Below are positions 35,062-47,960 of a DNA stretch of 64,000 nucleotides, one piece after another. Both the position numbers and the translations under genes were made by a program. The stretch comes from Circinella minor (Eukaryota; Mucoromycota; Mucoromycetes; Mucorales; Lichtheimiaceae), in the NCBI GenBank assembly GCA_016758965.1, contig JAEPRB010000015.1:186001-250000 (forward strand), given 5' to 3'. The notes under the pieces are model-generated. The model did no database searches. It had not been told where the DNA came from and saw only the letters and a list, made by a program, of their open reading frames with translations. How positions within the stretch are numbered: the first letter of the stretch is position 1; every line of letters begins with the position of its first letter.

Positions 35062-36859
35062 TTACAACTTGGCAACACCAACAGAATCCATATATTCAGC
35101 ACGGTTGGCCTTTTGGGAAGCAGCAAGAGCAAAGTCTTCCTTGGTAATGGCACGTGCTTCAACAGCAGGGTTGTAAGCGGTCTTGGGAGCAGATTGCTTC
35201 TTGTTGGCTTTCTTGTAAATGGTGATAACAACGGCACCACCAAGACCAACGTTGTGTTGAAGGGCGTAGTTTGCGTTAGGGACTTGACGTTCACCAGTCC
35301 AGCCACGCAATTGCCATACAAGTTCTATCAAAAAGAGAGAAAAGATGTATGATTAGACAAATGATATCGTTCTTAAACTTTAAAAGTACTAATCCTATCC
35401 ATCGGAAACGTTTATTCCTTTCAAATTTATCCTTCACTTTCTCCTATCCCTCCAATTATTGATATTCAACTTACCGGTACATTGAGCCAAACCAGTGGCA
35501 CCAAGAGGATGACCCTTGGAAATCAAACCACCAGAGGGGTTTACAACGTACTTGCCACCATATGTGTTGTCACCCGAGTCAATCAACTTGTGAGCTTGAC
35601 CTTCGGGAACCAAACCAAGAGCATCATAGGTAACGAGCTAAAAAAGATTAAAGTTTCAAATCCGCCAAAGTTTAGTATAACTTCCTTTTTCTTTTATGTA
35701 CAACAGCAAAATTTTTGATAATAATATATTTACCTCATTAGCAGAGAAACAATCGTGTAATTCAACAATTTGAACATCTTCGGCAGAAATACCAGCCTTG
35801 AAGTAAGCTTCTTGGGAAGCTTTGCGAGTCATGTCAGCACCAGCCCATTCAATATTTTCCTTACCCAACATCTTGGGAGAATCAGTGGCCATAGATTGAG
35901 CACAAATCTCGACAGCTTGGTCCATCAAACCGTGTTTCAAGACAAATTCCTCAGAGGCAACAATAGCACAACCAGCACCATCAGAGGTAGGACAGCATTG
36001 TAATTTGGTCAAAGGACCATAGACCTTGGGAGAGTTTTGAATTTGTTCAAGAGTATAGATATCGCGGAACTGAGAATATGGGTTCTTAGCGCTGTGGCGA
36101 TGGTTCTTTTCGGCAATTTGAGCCAAGTGCTTTTCAGTGGCACCATAACGTTCCATATAACCAATACCAGCTTGACCAAAGATCTGGGGTGCGTTACCAG
36201 TGTTCTTGTCCCAACTACGCTCATCAGTGATGACGGCTTGGACGTGGTCTATAATAATAATAATACATAAATAAGTAAATTACTATCAATATTAAAAGAT
36301 GAGTTGAAAACAAAAGGAGCAAATGCTAATAAGGGTAAGAAATGGTGACATCTTACCAAGAGGATAAGTGCGGTCAGGGAAAGCTTCGGTGATAAAACCG
36401 CGCTTCATACGTTCGAAACCAAGAGCAAGAGCACATTCAGCGTTACCGGCAGCAATAGCGGCACGAGCTTGGTAGAGGGCAGTAGAACCGGTAGAACAGT
36501 TGTTATTAACGTTGATGATAGGGATTTGAGTCATACCAAGTTGGTAAAGAACGCGTTGGCCAGAGGTACTGTCACCAAATACATAACCACAAGCAGCAAA
36601 ATCAACTTTATCATAAGAAAGACCAGCATCGTTCAAAGCCTTGACAGCAGCTTCCAAGGCGAATTCTAATTAGAAATAATAATAAAGAGTCAAATCAGTC
36701 ATTATTTTGTTGTCATGGTTAATTAAATAAAACTTTTTTTTTGTTGAATCGCTTTGTGAAAGAAACGGCGAATTTACCAGGATAGTCAACAAGACCACGA
36801 GGCTTGATGAACTTGGACATGCCAACGCCAACAACATAAACTTTACGTCCTTGAACCAT
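35062..36859 (-). CDS. Peroxisomal SCP-x type thiolase
   Basis: Five exons (36859-36778, 36665-36357, 36248-35734, 35637-35475, 35324-35062) give 443 residues. The N-terminus [20 protein letters not shown], the active-site cysteine C84 in [16 protein letters not shown], the [13 protein letters not shown] segment and [20 protein letters not shown] are those of the sterol carrier protein X thiolase. The protein ends VGVAKL; the final AKL is a good PTS1 peroxisomal signal. SCP-x thiolases cleave 3-oxoacyl-CoA, including branched or sterol side-chain substrates, in beta-oxidation. The C-terminal SCP2 lipid-transfer domain of animal SCP-x is absent. Highly biased codons and short introns suggest strong expression. 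Confidence 0.95.
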
Positions 36860-38261
36860 TTTTTAATAAGATATCTTAATGTAGAAAAGAATAAGAATAA
36901 ATTGAAAAGAAGAAGAAAAAAATAATGCGGGGAAATGGACCCCTTTATAAATTGACAGGTTCATGAAAGGATAAAAGAAGATTATGAAATATAAATTACA
37001 CACACCGCTTTGATCTATTTAACCGAAGATTATATGTGTGTGAGAAACCTGAAACAAGTTTTCGAGCCCATTGTCTTCTGTTTAACCCACATTTATTAAC
37101 CGAAACTAAAATGGAATGACCAACTTATATTATCACATGATACTTCAATCAACTTTATGCTAACAACTTTGTCATGTCTCTTTAAATCGTTTATGCTATG
37201 GCCGTTAATTCTTTTCAATCGGAATATGGCATCTCTTTTCCATCAATTCTTATATATAATCATTTATCATTATTTTTCTCTTCAAGATATATACGTAGCA
37301 CATACACTCACATTCCACACCATCAATAGTAACGATATTATTTTTATCTCAAAAGCTCCATTAGTTTTTTGCGCATATCAACTGTATTTGTTTTACAGGT
37401 TCATATAAGAAATTTCAATTTTTTGCAATAAAATATGACAGATACAGGTATATTATATTATCTTTTTTTTTTTTTTTGAATGGCCTATAATTGGGTATCA
37501 ATTTTTTTTTCGGCCTAATTCATAGTTTTGATCTGTCGCGGCCCAACAAAACTCTACAATGAGGTGCATTTAACCCCCCCCCATCAAACTCCTTTTACGG
37601 TCAGTACGTAATAGCTTTTTTTTTTTTTTTTTTTTTTGGCTTTTATGCAGGATATAACTGTATTTTTGTGCATTGGTGACCCTTTTTTTCTGGCTCCCAT
37701 TCTCGAAACTATTTGAGTATGTAAATCATGTTTCTCTTGAAGATAATTCTGACGATGATATCATCCCCTATGGCTATGGCGTTTCTGTGAGCGGGGTATC
37801 CACGTAAGAAAAGAAAAATAGGAGACTATTATAATAAGATGATCTTTTGATAACGTTTCTTTTCTTTTGTTGTGGTTATATTCTTATTGTTATATTCTAT
37901 TGTATACTATTACGTTATGCCGCATAAGTCTACAAGCATTTGTATTTTATAATAATAGAACGAGGTAAGTAAGTATTAAAAATTAAATAAATAAAAGTTA
38001 TATATTTTTTATACAAGTTCAAAATTTGTTTCGTGTCATTTGCTTTCCTTTGATTGCTGGTTGATTGTAGTGAAATATATATTAACGTGAATGATGAAGG
38101 TAGTTAGGGAAAAAAAGGAAATAATATAAATATAAATATAAATAATTATAAAAAGGTTGGAATGGTGAGTCGTTACTATTATCAAATATTAAAATGAAGT
38201 TATAGTAGGAGTGCGTAATAAGTTATGAATAATAGTTAAAGTTAAATAAATCGCTTTTTTT
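36860..38261. other. Intergenic, 1.4 kb, no gene seen
   Basis: Promoter region of the thiolase gene, then AT-rich spacer. A C7 run occurs near 37574 and long T runs near 37460 and 37617-37637. One plus open frame at 37157-37408 is hydrophobic low-complexity translation without coding character. Confidence 0.5.
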
Positions 38262-41200
38262 TTAGAAATGTGTTGTAGAAGATCCTTTGGTATGATGATA
38301 ATGGAGATTATTATTTGTAGCTGTAGTGCTTATATTATTACCACTACCACTGATGATAGAAGATGTCATTTTCCTTGCACTAAATTTTCGTTTCCAACTA
38401 TTTCGTCCATGTCGATGTTGCTGATTTCCAATAGCTGGAGTCGAAGCATACGCAAAAGCAGCAGGTGGGCGGTTCAAACTTTGATTATTACTCAAATCTT
38501 GGAGAAATGAACGTCTTGATGCGCTAACTCCACTTTCGCTCCGTATCCATCGAAATATAGGTCCCTTAGCACGAGAAGAACGTGCTTGTCGACGGCGGTG
38601 ATGATGTCCACCTTGATCTGTAGCCACAGATCGGTATCTACGTAATGATATATTTGACATGGAATCTTGATGTGATTCATCCACCTATTATTTATTTTTA
38701 TAAAAGAAATTAATGTTCATAGCAAAAATATATGTAAAAACATAAGATTCTTTCTTTCTCTTTTATCTTCATACACACATATGTATGCTAGACATACCTC
38801 GCTGGCATTGTAGGAGTTCATATCTGAGGTATAATCCTCTCCTGTATATTGTGATCCCGAATCCCGACAGTCATCATCTTCATAGTCATCTACATATTCT
38901 CCTTCTTCATCATCATCTGGCTTATTTCTTCTTGGTAAGTGATGATGATGATAAGACACTTTACTATATTTTCTACTTATATTTGTGCTAGACTTTTTAC
39001 TCAGATTCGATAATCTGTTGAACATACGATCTACTAATGCACTTTTTTTAAAAGGCTGTATACTCAGCGATGAAAAGGAGCGTTCCATGCTCCCTGAAAA
39101 GAAATTAGTACTACTAGTTGATGGTGCAGATGCAGGTGATGACGTTCGTCTTTTTGAAAAAATATTATTGCTGTTGTTGCGGTTATGATGATAATGTGCC
39201 TTATGAGATGTGCTAGCGTCGCTGGTTAAGCTTGGTTGTGGGTCAGCTGTAGTTGTTGTTGTGGATGTAGGATGAGTATACTCTGATTTTACATCTACAA
39301 ATGGTGAACATGAGGGTGATATGGAATAAATATCAGTTGTACTATGGGGTAATGTTCGCCTGGGCGACGGTAAACGGCTGGATGATTCTACCGTATCACT
39401 GGTAGCAATTGTAGTAATGGTATCAGCTCCTATTACTGCTGGCGTAGTAGCCGCAGCTACTGATCCAACAGCTGTTAAAGCTGCCGTACTATTAATAGAA
39501 CTAATTGTTGATTGAATATCAAAATCATGGGATGATATGGACTGAAATTGCTGTTGCTGTTCACTAATTCTTTTGGATGGTGACATGATAGAAAAGCTGG
39601 ATGTGGATGACCGCATGAATGGCATGGATTTTCGTTTACGAAGATCTACTGAACTATTCTCTCGTTCACGTAAATACCATGTTGCTCTAGATGATAAATA
39701 ATCTTGTGTACATACAGCATGTAATTTATGATCCACTGCCATGCGTAACGCATTCTGATGATTACTCTTAATTTGCATAGACATCTTACCGATCATATTG
39801 GTAGGTGTATTTGGTGTTGCTGTCACTAGTGGTGTTGATGACAACATATCTAATGATCCAGGTCGTTTTCTGGTGATATCAGAGTTTGTTCTGGATTTTA
39901 ATAGTTCATTACGTCGAGCTGCTGGGTAATCAGCAGAATAACGTTTTTGTAAGCGAGTAGCAGGTGGAAGCGGTGATGAAGAAGTGGAAGAGGCATCTTT
40001 TGTTGGTGTTGATTCGGTACTTCCATAATTATTTATATTTCTGCTAGTATTATTATTGTTATGAATATTATTTGAAATGATATCATCGAGCTGAACAAAG
40101 GTAGAGATGGATCGTTTTAATTTGAGTGGCATAGGGTATCCATTATTGTTACTAATGTTATCATTGCTGCCGCTAGTAGACCTACTGTTGTCAACGTTAT
40201 TATTTCCAAAAGCGGATGAAGAAGAAAGTTTCATATCCAAAATGTTTGTAAATGACCGTGATAAGCGCACATTTGATTGTCGTTGTTTCTGCTGCTGTGA
40301 TTGTGATCGCTTGCTGCGTGTAGCGGCAATACCCGAAAGGGAAGGTACGATCAATTCGTCCCTGGTTTCGTCATTTTTGGCAATGTCGATCGCTTGATCC
40401 AAATGCTTTAACCATAATTGTTTTTCTTGGTTACATGTTGCACTAAATGCAAATGTATGTTTTTTGCATCGTACAACAAATGAATGTTCTATTTGCCCTA
40501 TTTTTTTTTTACATAAAAAATAAAAAAATAAAAAATCATTTACGATCAATATTTTTTTCTTCTTTTTGCATCTTTATATTTATATATAATCAAGTTTTTG
40601 AGCTTATTTTAAATAAAATAGGGATATCGAGGATACACAAAGTTGGGAGGGGGTGTTGTTGATGGACTGACGAGAGGTGATGATAAGAAGAAAAATAAAA
40701 TAAAATAAAGGGAGAACAAAAGAATGTGGAGGTGGGAGGGCAAGAAAATAGAACATTATTGCACATTAACGTACATAGAAAAACGTAAATACAAACGTAT
40801 AGTAATTACCTTCACGATCACACAAATCTTCCAGTTCCGCAAAACGTAAAGGAAACCAATGTTTTGGTTCATATGTAGTTACTTTTTTAGGCCGGACCAA
40901 GATTAAATAAGTAGGAAATACAAAACATCCTATATAACGCGGCTTGGCCACACTTTGGCCTAAAGCGGTATAGGTAACTTCAATGGCCCCTGATATTAAG
41001 ATATTGCCAAGTTTTGCTACATGACGTTTATTAATACGCCAATCTCCATCGAATCGTTGAACAAACCTTTCGGTTCGCTTACTGATATCCTTGACATGCT
41101 TTAATCTATCAATTTCAGCGACCGTCTCATGAATTAAATTCATAGCATTGGTTAACGTTGTAAAACTTTCGGTATCATCGGGTGTATATCGAATAATCTC

Positions 41201-42684
41201 TTTCAATAATAATTGATAACGACATATTCGTTGCACTGGCTATAAATTTTAATGTTAAAAAAGCAAAGAAAGAGCGACAGGGAGGGGGGTAGGTAGGTTG
41301 ATAAAGAAACTTCTTTAGTGTGCTAAAGCCTTTTTTTTTCTTTTTAGAACAAACTATACTGTTTTTTAATAATCAGATAAAACGTTAACGTACCTTGATT
41401 AAATAATCTTCAAATTGAAGCTTCTTACTCACAGGTGAAGATGATGATGAAGAAATTTGTTGTGGTGATTGACTATTATTGGAAGAATGTCGATCTATCA
41501 TTGAACCGCTGACTACTGAATATGGTGCAATTGTACTCTCTACAAGCAAACCCATGCACTCTTTTATAAATTGAGACCATTCTGACCGATCACGATATTC
41601 TTCACATAATTCCCAAGCTTCATCATGTAAATCACAATATTGGGTATATTTAATAAAATGATCGCCCTAAGTTGTTTCATACATAAATTACATTATTACA
41701 TATGCAATAAGGAAAAAAAACAGTACATTGATTTTTTACACCTGGTGGTAAAAAAGAAGAGAATAATTATATGCTCTTACCATTTTTAAAAATGTTTGTG
41801 CAATATGCTCGCCAAAATCAAAGGATCTCTCTTGCAGTTGTTCATCATCAGATTCACTGTAGTCAATATTATCAGGGTTTAATGCACTCAAAAAAATTCG
41901 ATGAAATGATAATAAATCTGATGCATTTCGAAGTATAGTTTGTTTATGTTGAAAAGGAATCCAACTTTGTTGAGACAACACTTCAAAATAGACCTATTGG
42001 TATAACAATATTATATTAAATTCAATATGCGCTTTTGTTTTGTTTTGAATGATCAAACACTAATATGATAATAAAAATAATAATACTTGCTTCAACAAGA
42101 CGACCAAGATCAGTCACATAGTCACGTTCTGTTTCATATAATTCATGAATAGCATGATTACGACGCATTATTTGTTTTGATAATTGATATTCTTCTTCAT
42201 CCATATCGCCCATGGAAGATGCCGTCGTGGGTAGACTTTCTCTTCCCCCTTCGATTATTTTTTGGCTGTTGGTAATTGGATTTGTATCAGTGCTTGTGGA
42301 TGCGACGGATGCCTGATCCTCGGTTCCTGCACTACACACTGAGCATAAAAATCCTGTAGAATCAAGAGGATGTGGGGCATCATGGCTTTCTGTCGTGGAT
42401 GATGAGGGTTGTTGCGATGGAGGTGATGGTGGTGAAAAATCGCAACAAACAATTCGCTCTTGATGTAGTTGTTGCTGTAGGGATGGTTGGGATGATGTTT
42501 GTTGATAGCATGGTATTGTATGTGTCGTATAGCAACAGCAGCAACAGCAGCAACAGCAACAATGATGATGATGGTGATGATGCTGTAGCTGTTGTTGATT
42601 TTGTTGTGGTTGCTGATAACATGAATCTTCTCTATCATATAGTGACGGATTGAATGTTGCAGCTGTCCGTGTAATTGGGAGCAT
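38262..42684 (-). CDS. Rho guanine-nucleotide exchange factor (DH-PH)
   Basis: Six exons (42684-42091, 41993-41781, 41666-41394, 41239-40810, 40497-38798, 38684-38262) give 1210 residues. Residues 1-175 are disordered with a 7-His/10-Cys run (35-51). The Dbl-homology domain spans about 177-425, with RNHAIHELYETERDYVTDL (CR1) and FEDYLIKPVQRICRYQLLLK (CR3). The PH domain follows, from about 440 to 545 (KLGNILISGAIEV, GCFVFPTYLILV, HSFVVRCKKHTFAF). The rest is Ser/Thr/Asn-rich with basic patches and an acidic stretch near 1030. It should activate a Rho or Cdc42 GTPase in polarity or wall signalling; the partner is unknown. There is no CNH or BAR domain, unlike Rom2/Tus1. The first intron appears to be GC-AG. 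The start may be further upstream, since an acceptor-like site lies 45 nt before the ATG. Confidence 0.88.
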
Positions 42685-43581
42685 TTCAATAACAGCCCGT
42701 GCCCCTTTTTTTTCGTGCGGCGACTAATAAATAATTATTTGATATCCTAACTTAAAAGAGAGTTATTGAATGAAGTTGTAAAAAAAAGGAATGTAATTTG
42801 ATTTCAAGATGTTGACAAGAAAAGAGAGAAAGTGTAAAGAGAGAGTGAGAAAAGAGTGAAATAAAAAGAAAAAAGAAAAAGAGAAGGAGCGTATGAGTGA
42901 AAACAAAAAAGGGAGAAAAGAAAAAAAAATAAAGTGCTTTTCTCTTGCATGGTTTATCACAATAATGATACAATATTCGTTTCTGTATAGATGTTTGCTA
43001 TTAGTGTCTATAAAAGTTATGTGGCGAGCTCATGGATAATAATGATTATTATATATTCAGCACACATAACCCCCTTTATTTTTGGTATCCCGTTAAATAA
43101 GAAAAAACCCTTTCTATATACCTCGTCCCCCAAAAACAAACATTTCTCCTCTCTTTTCCTTTTCCATTGATATATTTTCCCTCTCCCCCTCTTTTCTTTC
43201 TCTATTATTTTACACTATTCTCCCATAATTTGTTGTTGTTACCATTTTTTTAACAGAAACATGGGTTGAAAAATGGATTATATTAGATAGTTGTGATGTT
43301 GTTATGTGTGTTGTATCTTTATATGTACGTCATGTCCATTGTAACCATAGAAACTACCAGTATCCAAAACATCTATAATTATAATGATAAGAACAACAAA
43401 ACAAATAAGTGCATTTTTATTTGGTGTTCTTTCGGTTGTAGTGTGAATTTTCTTTCTCCTTTCTTTATAATCAACAATAGACAAGAATAAGCAACTAATT
43501 TATTATATGATATTTTTATTGCTGGTTTTTTTTTCTTCACTTTATGCAATTCTTGGTAATATCTAGGTATTATATAATATT
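42685..43581. other. Intergenic, no gene supported
   Basis: Upstream of the RhoGEF gene, with a strong purine-rich tract at 42780-42930 and a pyrimidine-rich tract at 43140-43200. A 5' coding exon of the RhoGEF could lie here, but I found no phase-compatible one. Confidence 0.45.
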
Positions 43582-45267
43582 TTAGGCCAAACCTTCAGCA
43601 GGCCACATCCATCCAAATTCATCCTTGACTTCACCCTTTTGAATACCACGATAATAATTATATAATTTTTGGAGTCCTTCACCGATCTTTTCTTGGTCAC
43701 CAATTTTGATTACTTGGTCTCCACGAGTGATCGACTTGACTGGTGTAAGTACAACTATTTAGCGGGTAAAAAAGAAACAAAAATTATTAGTTTGCATAAT
43801 TAGTTATTGTTTTAGTTTACAAAAACCATAAACAGAAAGATCTATAAACATATTTATATATCCCCTCCACCAATATAAAAGAATTTTTTTTAGAAAAGAA
43901 AAAGACTTACCAGCAGTACCACAAGCAGCTACTTCATTGAATTTGCCTTCAACGATTTCACTGAAAGCAACAGGTCGTTCTTCAACCTTCCAACCAAATT
44001 TAGTACAAATATCTTCCAAAGACAGACGAGTAACGGAGCGCAGAATAGACTCGGAGTTGGGTGTGACAAAAGTACGAACACCATTTTCATCTGTTCAGGA
44101 TTTTTCAATAACTTATTAATTATTTCCTTTTTCTCAATATATATCACAAAACTTACCAGGAGGCGTTAAAGCAACAAAGTTAGAAGTAGAAAATTCATCA
44201 ACGTGAGTACGGTTCTTTGCATCCAAATGCATTGTAAGTGTATAACCCTCAGCCATTTTCTTAAGCATAGGACCGAAAGTGGGAGCATAGTTGCCACCCA
44301 ATTTGGCAGAACCAGTACCCTTGGGAGCAGCTATATATATACAGTAACAAACAAACAAATAAAATAAACCCATAATATTAGTCATCATGTTCTCATCGTA
44401 ATATACATTCCCTTTACTTTATATTACTCACACCCCCTTTCTCAGTATTCCTCTAGGAATACTCAATTAGAAAAAAAAGAACCCGAAATTCTTCCTTTTT
44501 TTTTTTCGCCTGTCAAAAAGTTAAATAAATCCTCCCTCCTGACCTCCTCTCTCTTTCCCCTCATTAAATCTTTTTTTTTCTTCCTTTTTATTTACCTCGA
44601 TCAATTGATTCCATAACATAAGCTGTGGCAGGCTTAATACCACCCTTATAATAATTTCCAACAGGCATACCGAATACGACAAATGTGAATTCTGGGGCAG
44701 CAGCCATACCAATCATAGGACCACTACCAAACAACAAAGGACGAAGATAGAAAGCACCATCTGTTTCAGCAGGAGGTACAAAGTCGATATTCTTTTCACA
44801 CGTACGACGACAACCATCTAAAAAGATTTCTTCCGGTACTTCGGGCATATGAGCAATAGGTCCACTACGTTTCATACGTGCTGCGTTTGCTTGTGGTCTG
44901 AAAATACGAACGCGTCCTTCCTTATCCTTGAAAGCCTTCAAGCCTTCAAAGCACTAAAATTATTTTTTTCAAAAAAAAAAAAAAAAAAAAAAAAAACAAT
45001 TCAATTCAATTCAATTCAATTGAGTTTTTTGTTGTTGTTGTCAAATTCATTTGGTAAAAGAAGAAGGAATGGCATTGTAGTCAGTAACTTTTTTTTTACC
45101 TGTTGACCATAATTTAAACCAGTTGCACACATGTGGACTTTAAGGTAAGGATCAGTTTCAAAGGTACCCTTATCCCAACCATTTTCAGGTGTCCAAGTGT
45201 ATCTCATATAACCGTTGGTATCACGATATTGGAAACCAATATTATCCCAATCAAGTTTATCAGCCAT
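43582..45267 (-). CDS. Branched-chain amino-acid aminotransferase
   Basis: Five exons (45267-45100, 44953-44596, 44330-44157, 44090-43911, 43754-43582) give 350 residues. The PLP lysine is K185 in SAKLGGNYAPT. Other fold-type IV blocks are GLNYGQQCFEGLKAFKD, IFRPQANAARMKRS, FYLRPLLFGSGPMIG and NEVAACGTAVVLTPV. The enzyme exchanges amino groups between Leu, Ile or Val and 2-oxoglutarate, the last step of their synthesis and first of their breakdown. The N-terminus MADKLDWDNIGFQYRDT is acidic and lacks a presequence, so a cytosolic form is likely. The second intron boundary region contains a poly-A run and ATTCA repeats (44969-45020). Confidence 0.94.
44969..45021. repeat. Intronic poly-A and CAATT repeat
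   Basis: On the plus strand, an A run of about 28 bases is followed by five CAATT units, all inside the first intron of the aminotransferase gene. Confidence 0.8.
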
Positions 45268-45499
45268 AGTTGTTTATTCTAAAAAGTTAAAAAAAAAGTT
45301 ACTGGGAGAAAAAAGGAAAGAAGAAAAAGAGAAATGCTTTGGTAAGCTACCTTTTTTATATAATAACGAGTGAGTGCCTTTTATATGAAGCTTTTTTTTT
45401 TTACGGCTGTGAGTCATTCACGTTGATGGGTTCTCGATCTTCCGGATAAATTTTCTACACATTAACTTATTCTTTTCTTTTTTTTTTGTGTCACTGAAA
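45268..45499. other. Aminotransferase promoter region
   Basis: Upstream flank of the aminotransferase gene with T-rich tracts. No gene seen. Confidence 0.45.
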
Positions 45500-46110
45500 A
45501 TATAACCTTAAAATCATTTTAGTGGGGAAGTTTCAATCGAACATTTTTCCTGCAGATAATTCTTGTGTGATCGGATATCGGATCATTAAATATCCAACAC
45601 TAATTACACTTTTGACACATTATCGCGAAATTAAATATCTCCAACAGCTGTATCATTATAAGCTTCAATTGATATGTAGTCATAATCAGTACTAATATAT
45701 CAGTGACAACAGAATAATCATGATGATACCCATATCGAGTTAATATACTTATTGGTAAATTTTAATTATCTGTGTTGTAGTCAGCAAGAATGAGTGTCCA
45801 ATACATCAATGCATTTGTCATTCGATATAGATATATCGCAGTTCATCATCAAGAAGAGTACTGGCAACCCTAGAGATACGTATGATCTTGAGCACCAAAC
45901 ATTTGGGTATTTCTATCACATACGTTAAGCTTGCTATAAAATAACCCCCTCTTGGGCTGTCAAAAAATATACGGCATCCTCATCAACCGCAACACCTGGC
46001 TTCCTTTTTTTGAGGGGGGAGAACATTGACAACAGCTGATAGAACATTTACGTACGGAAGAAGTTATCCATTTATTGGCAACATCTAGACAAACAAAGCT
46101 ATGTTATATA
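45500..46110 (+). pseudogene. Possible decayed coding fragments
   Basis: Protein-like scraps occur on the plus strand in different frames: FQSNIFPADNSCVIGYRII (about 45530), HLSFDIDISQFIIKKSTGN continuing RDTYDLEHQTFGYFYHIR to a stop (about 45811-45927), and TLTTADRTFTYGRSYPFIGN (about 46025-46085). Stops and shifts separate them, and no exon chain fits. I do not recognise the family, and this could be chance in part. Confidence 0.3.
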
Positions 46111-47063
46111 AATAATATAGCGTTAGTAGGTGTAATATAATTATCAAAGGATGATATTTGCAACTATGAATCACTATATTTCATATTCTAATGTGCCAAT
46201 ATTTACAGCTATTTTAGTATAGCAATACTACTACGATTATTGTAATTATAACGAATATGCACATTTTTTGTCATAACTTATTTTTATTAATAATGATAAG
46301 TTCCTTTAAAAATTAAATTAATTAATCCATTTATAAAATCTGTTTGATTATTACGTAACACAACATATTTACACGCAAGCAAATCCACGTTAATGGTATT
46401 CCACCTGAAGTATAATTTAAAAATTATAAGCTGTTAAGAAAACAAAGGCGGCTCAAATTACTGTTCTTGAAAGTTAGGGGGAAAGAATTGGTGTATAAAA
46501 AGACACTTTCTTAAGTCTAGCCCCCCCCTTGATGAGTTGTATTCAAATCGTATGCTGCTTCCTTTATCTAATTCATATAAGGATATTATTATTTGAGTAC
46601 AACAGATGATTACATTATATTTGGAGCAAGGATTAATAGAACTCGACTACAATATATTACAACGTTACGTTTTTGGGTATGTACGTATTCGATTTTTTTA
46701 AATGATACATAAGTATATCATAGCGATAAAAATGTTTTACTAATAGAATACGTATTAGGTCAAAGAACTTTTATGCTGGTATCCTATTGAATATTTTGAA
46801 AAAGAAACTATTTAAGTGATATGTATATACCATCTAAATACTACGATTTTTTGTAAAACGTTTAATAAATAAAATTCGAAAGTAAATAGGTTTAAACATG
46901 TAAATGACTGATAAGAAAATTGATTTGAAAAAAAATGAAAATGATAAGTTTTTGGATTTTAGTTAGCAAAAGATTGCTGTTTTATATACATATAGTTACG
47001 ATTGTTCCACAGCAACCAAGTAATGTTGTGCATTTCAATATGTGAGTGAGTGATTGAATGTGT

Positions 47064-47083
47064 GTGAGAGAGAGAGAGAGAGA

Positions 47084-47137
<54 letters not shown>
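47064..47137. repeat. (GA)n/(GT)n microsatellite
   Basis: Mostly GA dinucleotides with an internal GTGTGTGTG interruption, about 74 bp. It generates spurious Ser-Leu open frames on the minus strand. Confidence 0.9.
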
Positions 47138-47141
<4 letters not shown>

Positions 47142-47535
47142 CACAAAGTTAGAATGGGAGTGGTTTACATAATAAGATGAAAGTTATACAACGAAGTTGA
47201 TTTTGGGGAGGGGTATGTGTAAGGACGAATGAGAATATACATTGATATGTTGAATGTTCTAGCTAAATACATTATAAGATAACAATAAAATAAAATTAAA
47301 TAAATAATACTATATATATAATGGTTAACAATAAAAATATCCCAGGCGCAATAAGATTATCATTTAGTCAGATAGAGAAAGTATAAAAAATAAATAATGT
47401 TAGCTATAGGGCGCTTTTACGGCCACCATAACTCGGCTGTTGATTGAAAATTTACAAAACAATTTAATTTCACCATCACCACAAACTTCAACATTACCAT
47501 ACACCACATATAAAACCTCAAAACACCAATACACA

Positions 47536-47573
47536 CCCACACTCACACTCACACTCACACTCACACTCACACA
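47536..47573. repeat. (CACTCA)n hexamer tandem repeat
   Basis: Five to six copies of the hexamer CACTCA (TGAGTG on the other strand). The count is too short and internal for a telomere, although the hexamer is superficially telomere-like. Confidence 0.8.
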
Positions 47574-47615
47574 TTTTCTCACCCTCACCCTCACACACGA
47601 GAGAATGCGTCTGTT

Positions 47616-47960
47616 CGCCATAGAACACTTTATGGCTGGCTCCTTAATGAAAACCTACTGTTAGTAACGGTTCGCAACGCCATGCGATACTTCATGCTGA
47701 TCGTCATGACTCGGTTTTTTATTCCAAAACCTAAGCGTGTATCATTTCCCATGGTTGGGGACGGTTCGCAACGCCATGCGATACTTCATGCTGATCGTCA
47801 TGACTCGGCTTTTTAATTCAAAACCTAAGCGTGTATCTTGTTTACCAGAAAAAAAGATCAGTGATCTGCGACACCAAAAAGTGTCGATTCGCCATAGAAC
47901 TCTCCTTTGGTTCGTTATGACTCGGATTTCTTGCTTTGAGAAAACCTAGTAACGTATCAA
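47616..47960. repeat. Degenerate tandem repeat, ~94-bp period
   Basis: Two copies (47667-47743 and 47761-47837), 94 bp apart, are nearly identical over 77 bp. They start ACGGTTCGCAACGCCATGCG and end AAAACCTAAGCGTGTATC. Diverged partial copies flank them: 47616-47666 with TTCGCCATAGAAC and AAAACCTA, and 47883-47960 with ATTCGCCATAGAACTC, TATGACTCGG and AAAACCTAGTAACGTATC. No ORF, tRNA boxes or terminal inverted repeats were seen. Confidence 0.8.

Noticed and set aside
37157..37408. Plus-strand 83-codon frame
   Set aside because: Hydrophobic AT-driven composition, no domain, no codon character, lies in promoter spacer.
42685..43000. Upstream 5' coding exon for the RhoGEF
   Set aside because: An acceptor-like site precedes an in-frame extension, but no phase-compatible donor exon with an ATG was found.
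46959..47144. Minus-strand Ser/Leu-rich frame
   Set aside because: Translation of the GA/GT microsatellite.
47536..47573. Interstitial telomere repeat
   Set aside because: The CACTCA hexamer is not a fungal telomere unit and occurs in few copies.
47667..47840. tRNA-like GGTTCGC motifs
   Set aside because: Resemble part of a B box but lack an A box and cloverleaf pairing; they belong to the 94-bp repeat.
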